A stretch of DNA of 64,000 nt from Streptomyces lavendulae subsp. lavendulae (lineage in GTDB: Bacteria > Actinomycetota > Actinomycetes > Streptomycetales > Streptomycetaceae). Each line of letters starts with the position of its first letter. Within the stretch, counting starts at the first letter, position 1. Where the stretch lies: NCBI RefSeq assembly GCF_002803845.1, contig NZ_CP024985.1, positions 3,658,001 through 3,722,000 on the forward strand. The letters run 5' to 3'. A model generated the notes under the pieces. The model searched no databases. It was not told the origin of the DNA and worked only from the letters and a program-made list of their open reading frames with translations. Both the position numbers and the translations under genes were made by a program. Positions 35,954 through 43,310 of this stretch are shown in pieces.

Positions 35954-38443
35954 TTGGGGACGGTCACCTCGGAGCCGACGACGGCGGACAGCCCGCCCCC
36001 GGACGGCGGCCGGACCCCCGGGTCATCACGCCTCGGAGGGCGCCTGAGCCGCCTCTACGGGCCCCTGCTGGCCTTCCTCGTCACCTCGGGCGCCTTCTGC
36101 GCGGCCTGGGCGGCGCGCGGCAGCTTCCCCTTCGGCAACACCGGCCGGGCCATCAACGACCAGGCCAACCAGTACGTGCCCTTCCACCGCGCCCTGTGGG
36201 ACCTGGTCCACGGCCAGGCCTCCGGCGACGTCCTGTTCAGCTGGAGCGGCGGCTTCGGACAGCAGTTCCTGTCCGACTACTACACCTACCTCGGCAACCC
36301 CTTCTCCTGGCTGGCCGTCCTCGTCCCGCGCGCGCACGTGGACCTGGCGGTCTTCGCGATCACCCCGGTCACGATGGGCGCCGCCGCCGCGCTGATGACC
36401 GTCTACCTGGGCAAGCTCCAGCCCGGCCCCTGGTGGCAGCGGGGCGTGCTCGGGGCCGTGTACGGGCTGTGCGGGTGGGCGCTGAGCGACGCCTCGTACA
36501 TCCCGATGTGGCTGTGGGGCCTGGTCGCGCTCCCGCTCCTCGGCATCGCCGTCGAGTGGTGCCTGGAGCAGCGCCGCTGGCCGGGGGTCGCCCTGTTCGT
36601 CGCCCTCGCGTGGTTCGGGAACTTCTACACCGCCATGATGGCCACGATGGCCGCCTGCGTCCTGCTGGCCGTCCGCCTGATCACCCTGGACCTGACGGGC
36701 GCGCAGCGGCTGCGCGCGCTGTGGCGGGCCGCCTCCGCCACGGCGGTGGGCATCCTGCTGACCCTGCCGCTGCTGCTGCCGTCGTTCCTGTCCAGCGGGG
36801 CGGCGCAGCCCACGAAGGCGGCCGCCTTCGACCCCGTCCGCATCGAGGTCTTCCTCGCCGGGATGCTCCCGGCCACCCACCTGTGGGGCGGCCGGCCGCG
36901 CCTGTACGTGGCCTCGCTGGGCCTGATCCTGGCGGGCAGCTTCCTCTTCAACACCGCGATCGCGAAGAAGACCCGTCTGGTGTGGGCGGCGGCGACGCTG
37001 CTGGTCGTCGCCTCCTTCCAGTTCCCGCCGACCCAGTACGTGTGGCACGGGCTGGCCGTCCCGAACGGCAATCCGTACCGCGAGGCCTTCGTCTTCAGCG
37101 GCATGGTGGTCATCGTGGCCTGGCTGGCGCTGGCCAACCGGCCGCGCCCGCTGCACCTGGCCCTGGCCGCCGCCCTCCTGGTCACGGCCACCTTCGTGCT
37201 CCGGCGCACCGACGACTTCGGCGGCTGGACCTGGCCCGCGGTGCTGGGCGGCGGGGCCGTCTCCCTGCTGGCCCTGACGCTGCTCGCCCTGGGCGAGCGG
37301 CGCCGGGTGCTCGTCCCCGTCGCCGCCGCGCTGATGGTCGCGGTGGTCTTCGCCGAGTCCACCGTCGCCGCGGCCAACGCGGACGCCCGCCGCGCCCGCG
37401 AACGCTGGGCGAAGCCGGCCGCCACCTCCAGCCGGTCGATCACCGAGCACTGGCAGGCCGTCCGGCAGGTGGACGGCTGGCCCGCGTACCGGACGGATCC
37501 GGGTGCGCCGCAGACCTCGTACAACGACGGCCTGGCCCTGCGGGCGCAGGGGCCGCAGTACTACAGCAGCTACCTGCCCGAGGCCACCTACCAGGCCCTC
37601 GAACCCCTCGGCTACGGCTACAAGAACGACGGCCGGACCTTCTTCGGCGCCGACAACCCGGTACTCGACGCGATCTTCTCGATCGGCGCCCGCGTCCGCC
37701 CCGGCGCCACCCCGGGCAGCTGGACGGCCACCCGCTCCCCCGCCCCGCCGCTGGTCACGCTCCGCCCCGCCACCCCGTACACCTCCCCCCACCCGGCGGA
37801 CAGCGTCTACGCCCGCCAGGAGACCGTCCTCGGCGCCACCGTCTACGAGGTCCCCGAGGTCACCCGCGGCGGCACCGCCACCGCACAGACGTACGCGGCC
37901 CAGTGCACCCCGGGCTCCGAGGCCTACTGGTACTCCCCCGAGCTCTACGGCACCCTCCACGCGGGCGCCACCCGGCGGCAGCTGGAGGACCGCATGAGCG
38001 GCGTCCTCCCCCTGGGCCCGGTCCCGGCGTCCGGCCGCCTGGAGGTCACCGTCGACACCCGCACCAGCGGCGCCGACGCCGGGGCCCATCCCATCGGCTG
38101 CCTGGACCGGCCCGCCCTGGACGCGGCGGTCGGCCACCTCACCGCCACCGGCGCCACGAAGGTCACCGCGGGCGGCCACACCGTCGAGGCCACCCTCCCC
38201 AAGGGCTCCACCGGCACCGCGGTCCTGGCCGTGACGGCCGTCCCCGGCTGGCAGTGCAGTGCCCCGGTCCGCCCCTTCCACGGCCTGCTCGCGGTCCCCC
38301 TGCCCCCGGACACGGACAAGGTCTCCTGCACCTTCACCCCCAAGGGCCTCACCCCAGGCCTGGCCGCCGCCGTCCTGGCCCTCCTCACCCTCCTGGCCGT
38401 CCCCCTCACCCACCGCCTCCGCCGCCGGCGCGAGCGGGGCTGA
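35954..38443 (+). CDS. YfhO-like polytopic membrane protein
   Basis: An 829-aa membrane protein of the YfhO type (GT-C-like fold; in Bacillus YfhO is linked to glycosylation of lipoteichoic acid). It starts at a TTG with AGGAG seven nt upstream. About a dozen hydrophobic segments fill residues ~30-470. The early loop INDQANQYVPFHRALWDLVHGQ carries the Asp and the QY-PF signature of the family. After residue ~480 a large extracytoplasmic domain follows, then a C-terminal membrane segment (AAAVLALLTLLAVPL) and an Arg-rich tail. It is transcribed away from rpsL. Donor and acceptor are unknown. Confidence 0.85.
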   Translation: MGTVTSEPTTADSPPPDGGRTPGSSRLGGRLSRLYGPLLAFLVTSGAFCAAWAARGSFPFGNTGRAINDQANQYVPFHRALWDLVHGQASGDVLFSWSGGFGQQFLSDYYTYLGNPFSWLAVLVPRAHVDLAVFAITPVTMGAAAALMTVYLGKLQPGPWWQRGVLGAVYGLCGWALSDASYIPMWLWGLVALPLLGIAVEWCLEQRRWPGVALFVALAWFGNFYTAMMATMAACVLLAVRLITLDLTGAQRLRALWRAASATAVGILLTLPLLLPSFLSSGAAQPTKAAAFDPVRIEVFLAGMLPATHLWGGRPRLYVASLGLILAGSFLFNTAIAKKTRLVWAAATLLVVASFQFPPTQYVWHGLAVPNGNPYREAFVFSGMVVIVAWLALANRPRPLHLALAAALLVTATFVLRRTDDFGGWTWPAVLGGGAVSLLALTLLALGERRRVLVPVAAALMVAVVFAESTVAAANADARRARERWAKPAATSSRSITEHWQAVRQVDGWPAYRTDPGAPQTSYNDGLALRAQGPQYYSSYLPEATYQALEPLGYGYKNDGRTFFGADNPVLDAIFSIGARVRPGATPGSWTATRSPAPPLVTLRPATPYTSPHPADSVYARQETVLGATVYEVPEVTRGGTATAQTYAAQCTPGSEAYWYSPELYGTLHAGATRRQLEDRMSGVLPLGPVPASGRLEVTVDTRTSGADAGAHPIGCLDRPALDAAVGHLTATGATKVTAGGHTVEATLPKGSTGTAVLAVTAVPGWQCSAPVRPFHGLLAVPLPPDTDKVSCTFTPKGLTPGLAAAVLALLTLLAVPLTHRLRRRRERG

Positions 38444-38544
38444 CGGTCGGCGGCACCCGCGTCCGGGCGCCAATCCTGCCGTTTCCGCAGACCGGAGGGG
38501 TCTCCCGTCAGTAGATTGACGGCCCGCGATGGATCGGGGGCCAC

Positions 38545-39252
38545 ATGGATCCGGCATACCTCCCGGGCGACGGAGGACTGGACGACCGCGTCCCGTTCCT
38601 GGCCCGCCTGGAGAACGAGGACGCCACGGCGTTACGGGCACTGGGGCGCGAGCTGTACTTCGAGCCGCGCACCCCGCTGATCCAGCAGGACGAGCCGTCG
38701 ACGCACGTCCTGCTCATCCTCACCGGCTGGACCAAGGTCACCGCCTCGGCCGCGACGGGCTACCAGGCCCTGCTGGCGTTGCGCGGCCCGGGCGACATCG
38801 TCGGTGAATCGGCCGCCGTCACGGGCCGCCCGCGATCGGCCACCGTCACGGCGCTGGAGCGGGTCCGGGCCGTGGCCATCGACCACCGCGCGTTCCGCGA
38901 GTTCCTGGTCCGCTGCCCCTCCGCCGCCTTCACCCTGATCGGGCTGACCGCCGACCGCACCCGGGCGGCTGACCGGCGCCAGCTGGCGCACGCCTCCATG
39001 AGCGTGCGGGAACGTCTGGCGACCCTGCTGCTCGATCTCGTCCGTACGCACGGCCGGACCACGGCCGATGGGGTGGAAATCACCGTGCCACTGACCAAGC
39101 AGGAGCTGGCCGGGGCCGTCGGAGCCTCGCGCGAGATGGTCCAACGGCAGCTCAAGGACTTCCGCGACCGGGGCGTCGTCGCCACCGGACGCCGCACGGT
39201 GGTGATCGTCCGACCGGACGTCCTGCGGCGGATCGGCCGCCTGGACGCCTGA
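38545..39252 (+). CDS. CRP/FNR-family transcription regulator, contains a TTA codon
   Basis: A 235-aa regulator with an N-terminal cyclic-nucleotide-binding domain (about 18-135) and a C-terminal winged helix (HTH about 183-210, TKQELAGAVGASREMVQRQL). In the phosphate-binding cassette GDIVGESAAV is followed by PRSATVTA: Gly87-Glu88 and Arg97-Ser98 correspond to the residues that bind the cyclic nucleotide in E. coli CRP, so ligand binding is plausible. No Fe-S cysteines are seen, arguing against FNR. Codon 30 is TTA (38632-38634), which in Streptomyces needs the bldA tRNA. The gene is followed by a Crp-box match and then the cyclase-like operon, which it probably regulates. It is likely not the housekeeping Crp. 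Confidence 0.9.
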   Translation: MDPAYLPGDGGLDDRVPFLARLENEDATALRALGRELYFEPRTPLIQQDEPSTHVLLILTGWTKVTASAATGYQALLALRGPGDIVGESAAVTGRPRSATVTALERVRAVAIDHRAFREFLVRCPSAAFTLIGLTADRTRAADRRQLAHASMSVRERLATLLLDLVRTHGRTTADGVEITVPLTKQELAGAVGASREMVQRQLKDFRDRGVVATGRRTVVIVRPDVLRRIGRLDA

Positions 39253-39259
39253 ACGGTCA

Positions 39260-39273
39260 GTGCACACCGTCAC
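39260..39273 (+). promoter_or_regulatory. Putative Crp-box upstream of the cyclase-like operon
   Basis: GTGCACACCGTCAC fits the GTG-N6-GNCAC consensus reported for Streptomyces Crp, with no mismatch. It lies 7 nt after the regulator stop and 88 nt before the cyclase-like start, where it could act on the operon promoter. I could not identify a convincing -35/-10 pair nearby. Confidence 0.55.
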
Positions 39274-39361
39274 AGTCGCAGTGCGCCTTCTGCCCTCACG
39301 CAGTGCCCCGCCCCGCCCTCAACCTGGTGCGGCACCGGCACTCGACCCGTGAGAGGCAGAC

Positions 39362-40135
39362 ATGACGCACCCGCTCAACCGCACACTGCTCCTGCTCGAC
39401 ATCGAGAAGTTCAGCGACCGCGACGACGTGGAACAGGCCTACCTGCGCCGCATGCTCTACGACGTCGTCGAACGAGTCCTGCAGTCGGCCGGCATCGACC
39501 AGACACTCCACCTGCGCGCCGACCGGGGCGACGGGGTACTGGTGATGATCGACGCGAACGCCCCGCTGCCGCTCCTGCTCCGCGTCCTGCTCACCGAGGC
39601 CCCGGCCCAGCTGAGGGAGGTCAACCGGATGGCTTCGAGTGCGGCCCAGATCAGGCTTCGCGCGGTGGTGGCCACCGGCTTCGTCAGCGTCGACGCCGTG
39701 GACGGCTGGGTCGGCTCCGACCTCAACCACGCGTGCCGCCTCCTGGACGCCGACGTCCTGCGGGCCGCGCTGCGCCGGAGGAGCTCGGACATCGCTCTGT
39801 GCGTGTCCGAATCCGTGCACGCGGGGATCGTGCGCCACGATCACACGGGCATCCCGGCCGACGCGTTCCACCCGGTCACGGTGGAGAGCAAGAACGGTCC
39901 GCTGAAGGCCTGGCTCCACGGCCCGGTGCCCACGGCGGCCGATAGCGCTCCGACCGCGCGGGACGCCGCACCCGCACAGCAGCAGGGCCGGGCTCCGGCG
40001 GAGGGCGGCGGCGCGGTCGAGTTCCACGGCACGAACAGCGGGGTGGTCACGGGCCGGATCGACGGACCGATGATCCAGGGCGGGGTGATCAACGGCGGCG
40101 TCACCTTCAACGGGGCCCAGGGTGAGCGCCGATGA
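39362..40135 (+). CDS. Class III nucleotidyl-cyclase-like protein with C-terminal Gly-rich motif
   Basis: A 257-aa soluble protein. Residues ~5-150 resemble a class III cyclase homology domain. LLLLDIEKFSD supplies the first metal Asp (Asp13), RADRGDGVLVMI the second (Asp57), and VGSDLNHACRLLD an N-x3-R pair (Asn122, Arg126) like the transition-state residues. The base-selecting Lys expected four residues before Asp57 is Ala53, so nucleotide specificity or activity is uncertain. A Pro/Ala/Gln linker leads to FHGTNSGVVTGRIDGPM (221-237) and GGVINGGVTF, which mirrors a motif in the next protein. The start has GAGAGG five nt upstream. The stop overlaps the next start (ATGA). Not the standard adenylate cyclase of Streptomyces. 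Confidence 0.8.
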   Translation: MTHPLNRTLLLLDIEKFSDRDDVEQAYLRRMLYDVVERVLQSAGIDQTLHLRADRGDGVLVMIDANAPLPLLLRVLLTEAPAQLREVNRMASSAAQIRLRAVVATGFVSVDAVDGWVGSDLNHACRLLDADVLRAALRRRSSDIALCVSESVHAGIVRHDHTGIPADAFHPVTVESKNGPLKAWLHGPVPTAADSAPTARDAAPAQQQGRAPAEGGGAVEFHGTNSGVVTGRIDGPMIQGGVINGGVTFNGAQGERR

Positions 40136-42261
40136 CCGCTCCCGCCCCGGCCGAGCCGACCGACCCCAAGGCGGACGGGGGCCAGTCGGCCACGCCCGGT
40201 GACGCGGACGACACCGGTCAGGGCACCGACGAGAAGAGCGCCCAGCGGGAGGAAGCCCCTCCGCAACGGGCCTGGGACACCCTGCGTGACATCGACCGGC
40301 ACGCCCCGGCCTCCGCCCGGTTCACCGGGCGGAACAACGGCGTCGTCGCAGGTGAGATCAACGGAAACGTCACCAGGACCGAGCACCACTACTACGGCGC
40401 CTCGGGCCCCACCCGGACCTCCGGAGAGGTTCCGGCCGCGGAACTGGACCGGCTGGCCCTCACCTTCGTGTCCGACGGCACCCCCTTCGAGGAGCTCCTG
40501 GAGCGGCTCCGCGAAGAGCGGGTCCTGGTGCTGACCGGCGTCCCCTTCACCGGGCGCCGCACCGCCGCTCTGATGCTGCTGCGACGGGCGGGGGCGAGCC
40601 CGGTGCACGCGATCGACCGTGAGACGCCACCGAGCGCACTGCTCCAACAGCTCACGAAGGGCGAAGCCCCCGGTCACGTGCTGTGTGACCTGGTGACCTC
40701 GCGCGACGAGCCGCTGCGCGAGACACACCTGCTGTCGCTCCGGGACCACCTCCTGAAGCACGGCGGCCACCTCGTGATCACCACGGGTCTGCGGCCGTGG
40801 ATCGAGGACGACGTCCGCACCCGGATGTGGGAGGCGCCGCGTACCGATGTCCTGCTGCGGTCCCGCCTGGAGCGCCGGACCGGCGAGGCCACTGCCCGCA
40901 GGCTGCTGGAGCTGGCCGAGGTACGGGAGTTCCTGCCCCGCGCCCACCAGCCGCGTGAGGTGGTCGCGTACGCCGCCGAGCTGATGCGCCTCGCCTCGGG
41001 AGAAATCGGCGAGGAAGCACTCCGTGACACCTCGGCCGAATTGCTGAACGAACAAGTGCGCGAGTGGTTCGAGGCGGATGAGGACACGCTCCACCTGCGG
41101 GAGAAGGCCTTCCTCATCGCTCTCGCCGCATTCGACGCCGGCCCGTACGCCCTCACCGCCGAACTCAGCGACCTGCTGTTCCAGGAGCTCCAGGCGACCG
41201 CCAACTCCGACCTGCCCAAGGCCGTCCCCGTGTTCGGCACCCACATCGCCCACCGGCTGAGGACGGCCCGCGCACGGCCCTACCCCGCCCGGGAGATGAC
41301 CGAGTGGGGTCCCGTGGAGCAGCTCATGGCCGAGTTCCTGGACAGCCGCACCGCCTTCGTCCTGCTCCGCGAGGTGTGGACGGGGCACCCTTCGGCCCGT
41401 CCCGCCCTGGTCTCCTGGCTCGGGGAGCTCATCGTCGACGGCCGGCCCTTCGTCCGTACCCGGGCCGCGGCAACCGTGGGGGCGCTCGCCTTCACCGACC
41501 TGCCGTCCGCGATGGCCCTGGTCATCGAGCCCTGGGCGGTGTCCCGCAATCCCCTGCAGCGGGTCGGCGCGGTCAGCTCGCTGGCCCTGGCGCACCGGGT
41601 GGGGGCTCCGAACATCCTGCGGATCGCCGACGACTGGACGGCCGACAGCGACCCGCGACTCTCCTGGGTGGGCATCCGCGTCCAGGGCCTGCTGGGGGCC
41701 GAACGCCCCCGGGAGGCGCTCGCCGCCCTTCGGGTACAGGCGCGCAAGCAGTACGACCCCGAGAAACCCGGCCCACTGGAGAGCGAGCTCGCCCAGTCCG
41801 TCGAACTGCTGCTGCTCTCCCCCGAGACCGAGGACGTCCTCTCCGAGGTCCTGCGGACACTGGACGACCACCGTTCGGTGTTCCGGATCTCGGTCTCCGG
41901 GTTCCTGGGGGCCTGCCGGCACACCGAGGAAGAGTCAGGCCTCCCGCTCGTCCTCCGGACGTACCGGCAGGCCCGCCTCGACAGCACACCCGCGGCCCAC
42001 GGGATCCCCAGGCTGTGGAGGGCCGCTCTGGACGACCCCTCGTTCACCACGGAGGCACTGGACGTCCTCCGTGGCTGGGTCCTCGCCGCCGACCGGGACG
42101 AGGACACGTCCTGGGCCCTCGCGGACCTGCTGCCGAAGCTGGTCGACGGCGCGACCGCCGCACACCGCATCGGGCACCTGCTGCACACGGTGCGCGGCGA
42201 TGACGGCGGCCCGCGCCCGGCAGCGGCCGACGACCTCCTCACAGCCCTGCACCGGGCCTGA
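40132..42261 (+). CDS. NTPase-like protein with degenerate P-loop and helical repeats
   Basis: A 709-aa soluble protein, not recognised as a named family. Residues 1-60 are disordered (Pro, Asp, Gln, Gly). Residues 64-80 are FTGRNNGVVAGEINGNV, nearly the motif at the cyclase C-terminus. Next comes a P-loop-like fold: LVLTGVPFTGRRTAALMLL has the Walker A spacing but Arg-Arg-Thr in place of Gly-Lys-Thr (136-144); HVLCDLVTS resembles Walker B and HLVITTG a sensor strand. From about residue 290 to the end, Ala/Leu-rich antiparallel helices (for example ARPALVSWLGELIVDGRPFV and RTRAAATVGALAF) suggest HEAT-like repeats. The layout (motif, NTPase, helical sensor) is like STAND/NLR proteins, but ATP hydrolysis is doubtful. 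Confidence 0.75.
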   Translation: MTAPAPAEPTDPKADGGQSATPGDADDTGQGTDEKSAQREEAPPQRAWDTLRDIDRHAPASARFTGRNNGVVAGEINGNVTRTEHHYYGASGPTRTSGEVPAAELDRLALTFVSDGTPFEELLERLREERVLVLTGVPFTGRRTAALMLLRRAGASPVHAIDRETPPSALLQQLTKGEAPGHVLCDLVTSRDEPLRETHLLSLRDHLLKHGGHLVITTGLRPWIEDDVRTRMWEAPRTDVLLRSRLERRTGEATARRLLELAEVREFLPRAHQPREVVAYAAELMRLASGEIGEEALRDTSAELLNEQVREWFEADEDTLHLREKAFLIALAAFDAGPYALTAELSDLLFQELQATANSDLPKAVPVFGTHIAHRLRTARARPYPAREMTEWGPVEQLMAEFLDSRTAFVLLREVWTGHPSARPALVSWLGELIVDGRPFVRTRAAATVGALAFTDLPSAMALVIEPWAVSRNPLQRVGAVSSLALAHRVGAPNILRIADDWTADSDPRLSWVGIRVQGLLGAERPREALAALRVQARKQYDPEKPGPLESELAQSVELLLLSPETEDVLSEVLRTLDDHRSVFRISVSGFLGACRHTEEESGLPLVLRTYRQARLDSTPAAHGIPRLWRAALDDPSFTTEALDVLRGWVLAADRDEDTSWALADLLPKLVDGATAAHRIGHLLHTVRGDDGGPRPAAADDLLTALHRA

Positions 42262-42276
42262 CCCCAAGGAGTCCCC

Positions 42277-43308
42277 ATGTCCCCGGCACACTTCGACTGG
42301 TTACAGGCGGCCGACCGGCACACAGAGCTGGTGGACCCGGTCATCAGCGTCCGCCAGCTCTCCCGGTGGGACCTGCGCCGAAAGCACCACACCCGCTTCG
42401 ACCACTGTCTGGTCTACGCGACGCACCAGGGCGAGTACGTGGAGTTCCGCCCACCCGTGCGCCCCAGAGCAACCGCTCGGTACAGCGCCGTGTACGAGGT
42501 GGACCTGGGCGTCCACCTGGTCCGCAGGGAGCTGACGCTGCCCAGCTCGAACGACGCCCTGGAGTTCCAGGCCGAGGTCGAATTCCGCTGGCGGGTGGAA
42601 GACCCGGTCGGGTTCGTCCGCAGCGGGCGGCGCGACGTGCCGCGCCTGCTGCGCAACGAACTCGAAGAGCGCGCACGGGGCCTCGTACGGCTCCACCCCG
42701 TCACCGACAGCGCCGCCGCCGAGGCCGAGCTCCTGGCCGCCGCTGTGGGCTGGCCCCGGCTGGGGGCCGAGGCGGGCCTGGACACTGCCTGGACCCTGCG
42801 CCTGCGCCGCAACCAGCAGGCGATCGAACACCAGGTCCGCCTGCAGGAGATCACACAGGACGCTGAGGCGAAGATCCTCGATGCCGTGCTCGGGAAGGAC
42901 GTGGACGCCGCGGCCGAGCAGCGCGAGGCCGCTCTCCTCAGGCTCCAGGCCGAGAAGGTCGGCCTGTACGAGGACTACCTGGAACAGGGCGGGACCCGAG
43001 CCTCGGCCTGGTACCTGAGCCGGCACCCCGAGGCGGGGCAGGAGGTCATGGCCAACCTGCGGGAGGACCAGCGGCAGCTGGTCGAGAAGCAGCTGGAACT
43101 GGTCACGAAGCTGTTCGACTCGGCGGAGGCCGAGACCCACGAGCTGGCAGAACCCCGCAGGCACGCAGTCCGCGCACTGACCGAGGTCCTCACCCAGCGG
43201 TTCCCGGGCACCTCCACCGACACCGGTCACGCGGCAGCCGAGGGACCGCCCGCCAAGGACCTGCCGCCCGGCTACGGACGGACACCCGTCGACCCGGCCA
43301 AGGGGTGA
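42277..43308 (+). CDS. SPFH/band-7-like coiled-coil protein, contains a TTA codon
   Basis: A 343-aa protein. Residues ~40-160 look like an SPFH/PHB domain: strands CLVYATHQGEYVEF and AVYEVDLGVHLVRRELTL, then FQAEVEFRWRVEDPVGFVRS with the typical D-P-x-x-F, followed by amphipathic helices. Residues ~180-300 are a charged coiled coil (EAKILDAVLGKDVDAAAEQ). I see no N-terminal membrane anchor, unlike flotillins or HflK/C. The start has AAGGAG five nt upstream, 15 nt after the preceding gene. Codon 9 is TTA (42301-42303), so translation probably depends on the bldA leucyl-tRNA. The family call rests on pattern and context, not on an alignment. Confidence 0.65.
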   Translation: MSPAHFDWLQAADRHTELVDPVISVRQLSRWDLRRKHHTRFDHCLVYATHQGEYVEFRPPVRPRATARYSAVYEVDLGVHLVRRELTLPSSNDALEFQAEVEFRWRVEDPVGFVRSGRRDVPRLLRNELEERARGLVRLHPVTDSAAAEAELLAAAVGWPRLGAEAGLDTAWTLRLRRNQQAIEHQVRLQEITQDAEAKILDAVLGKDVDAAAEQREAALLRLQAEKVGLYEDYLEQGGTRASAWYLSRHPEAGQEVMANLREDQRQLVEKQLELVTKLFDSAEAETHELAEPRRHAVRALTEVLTQRFPGTSTDTGHAAAEGPPAKDLPPGYGRTPVDPAKG

Positions 43309-43310
43309 CC

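Noticed and set aside
36026..38641. 871-codon minus-strand frame opposite the YfhO-like gene
   Set aside because: Gly/Arg/Gln-rich shadow without motifs; the plus-strand frame shows membrane segments and a ribosome site.
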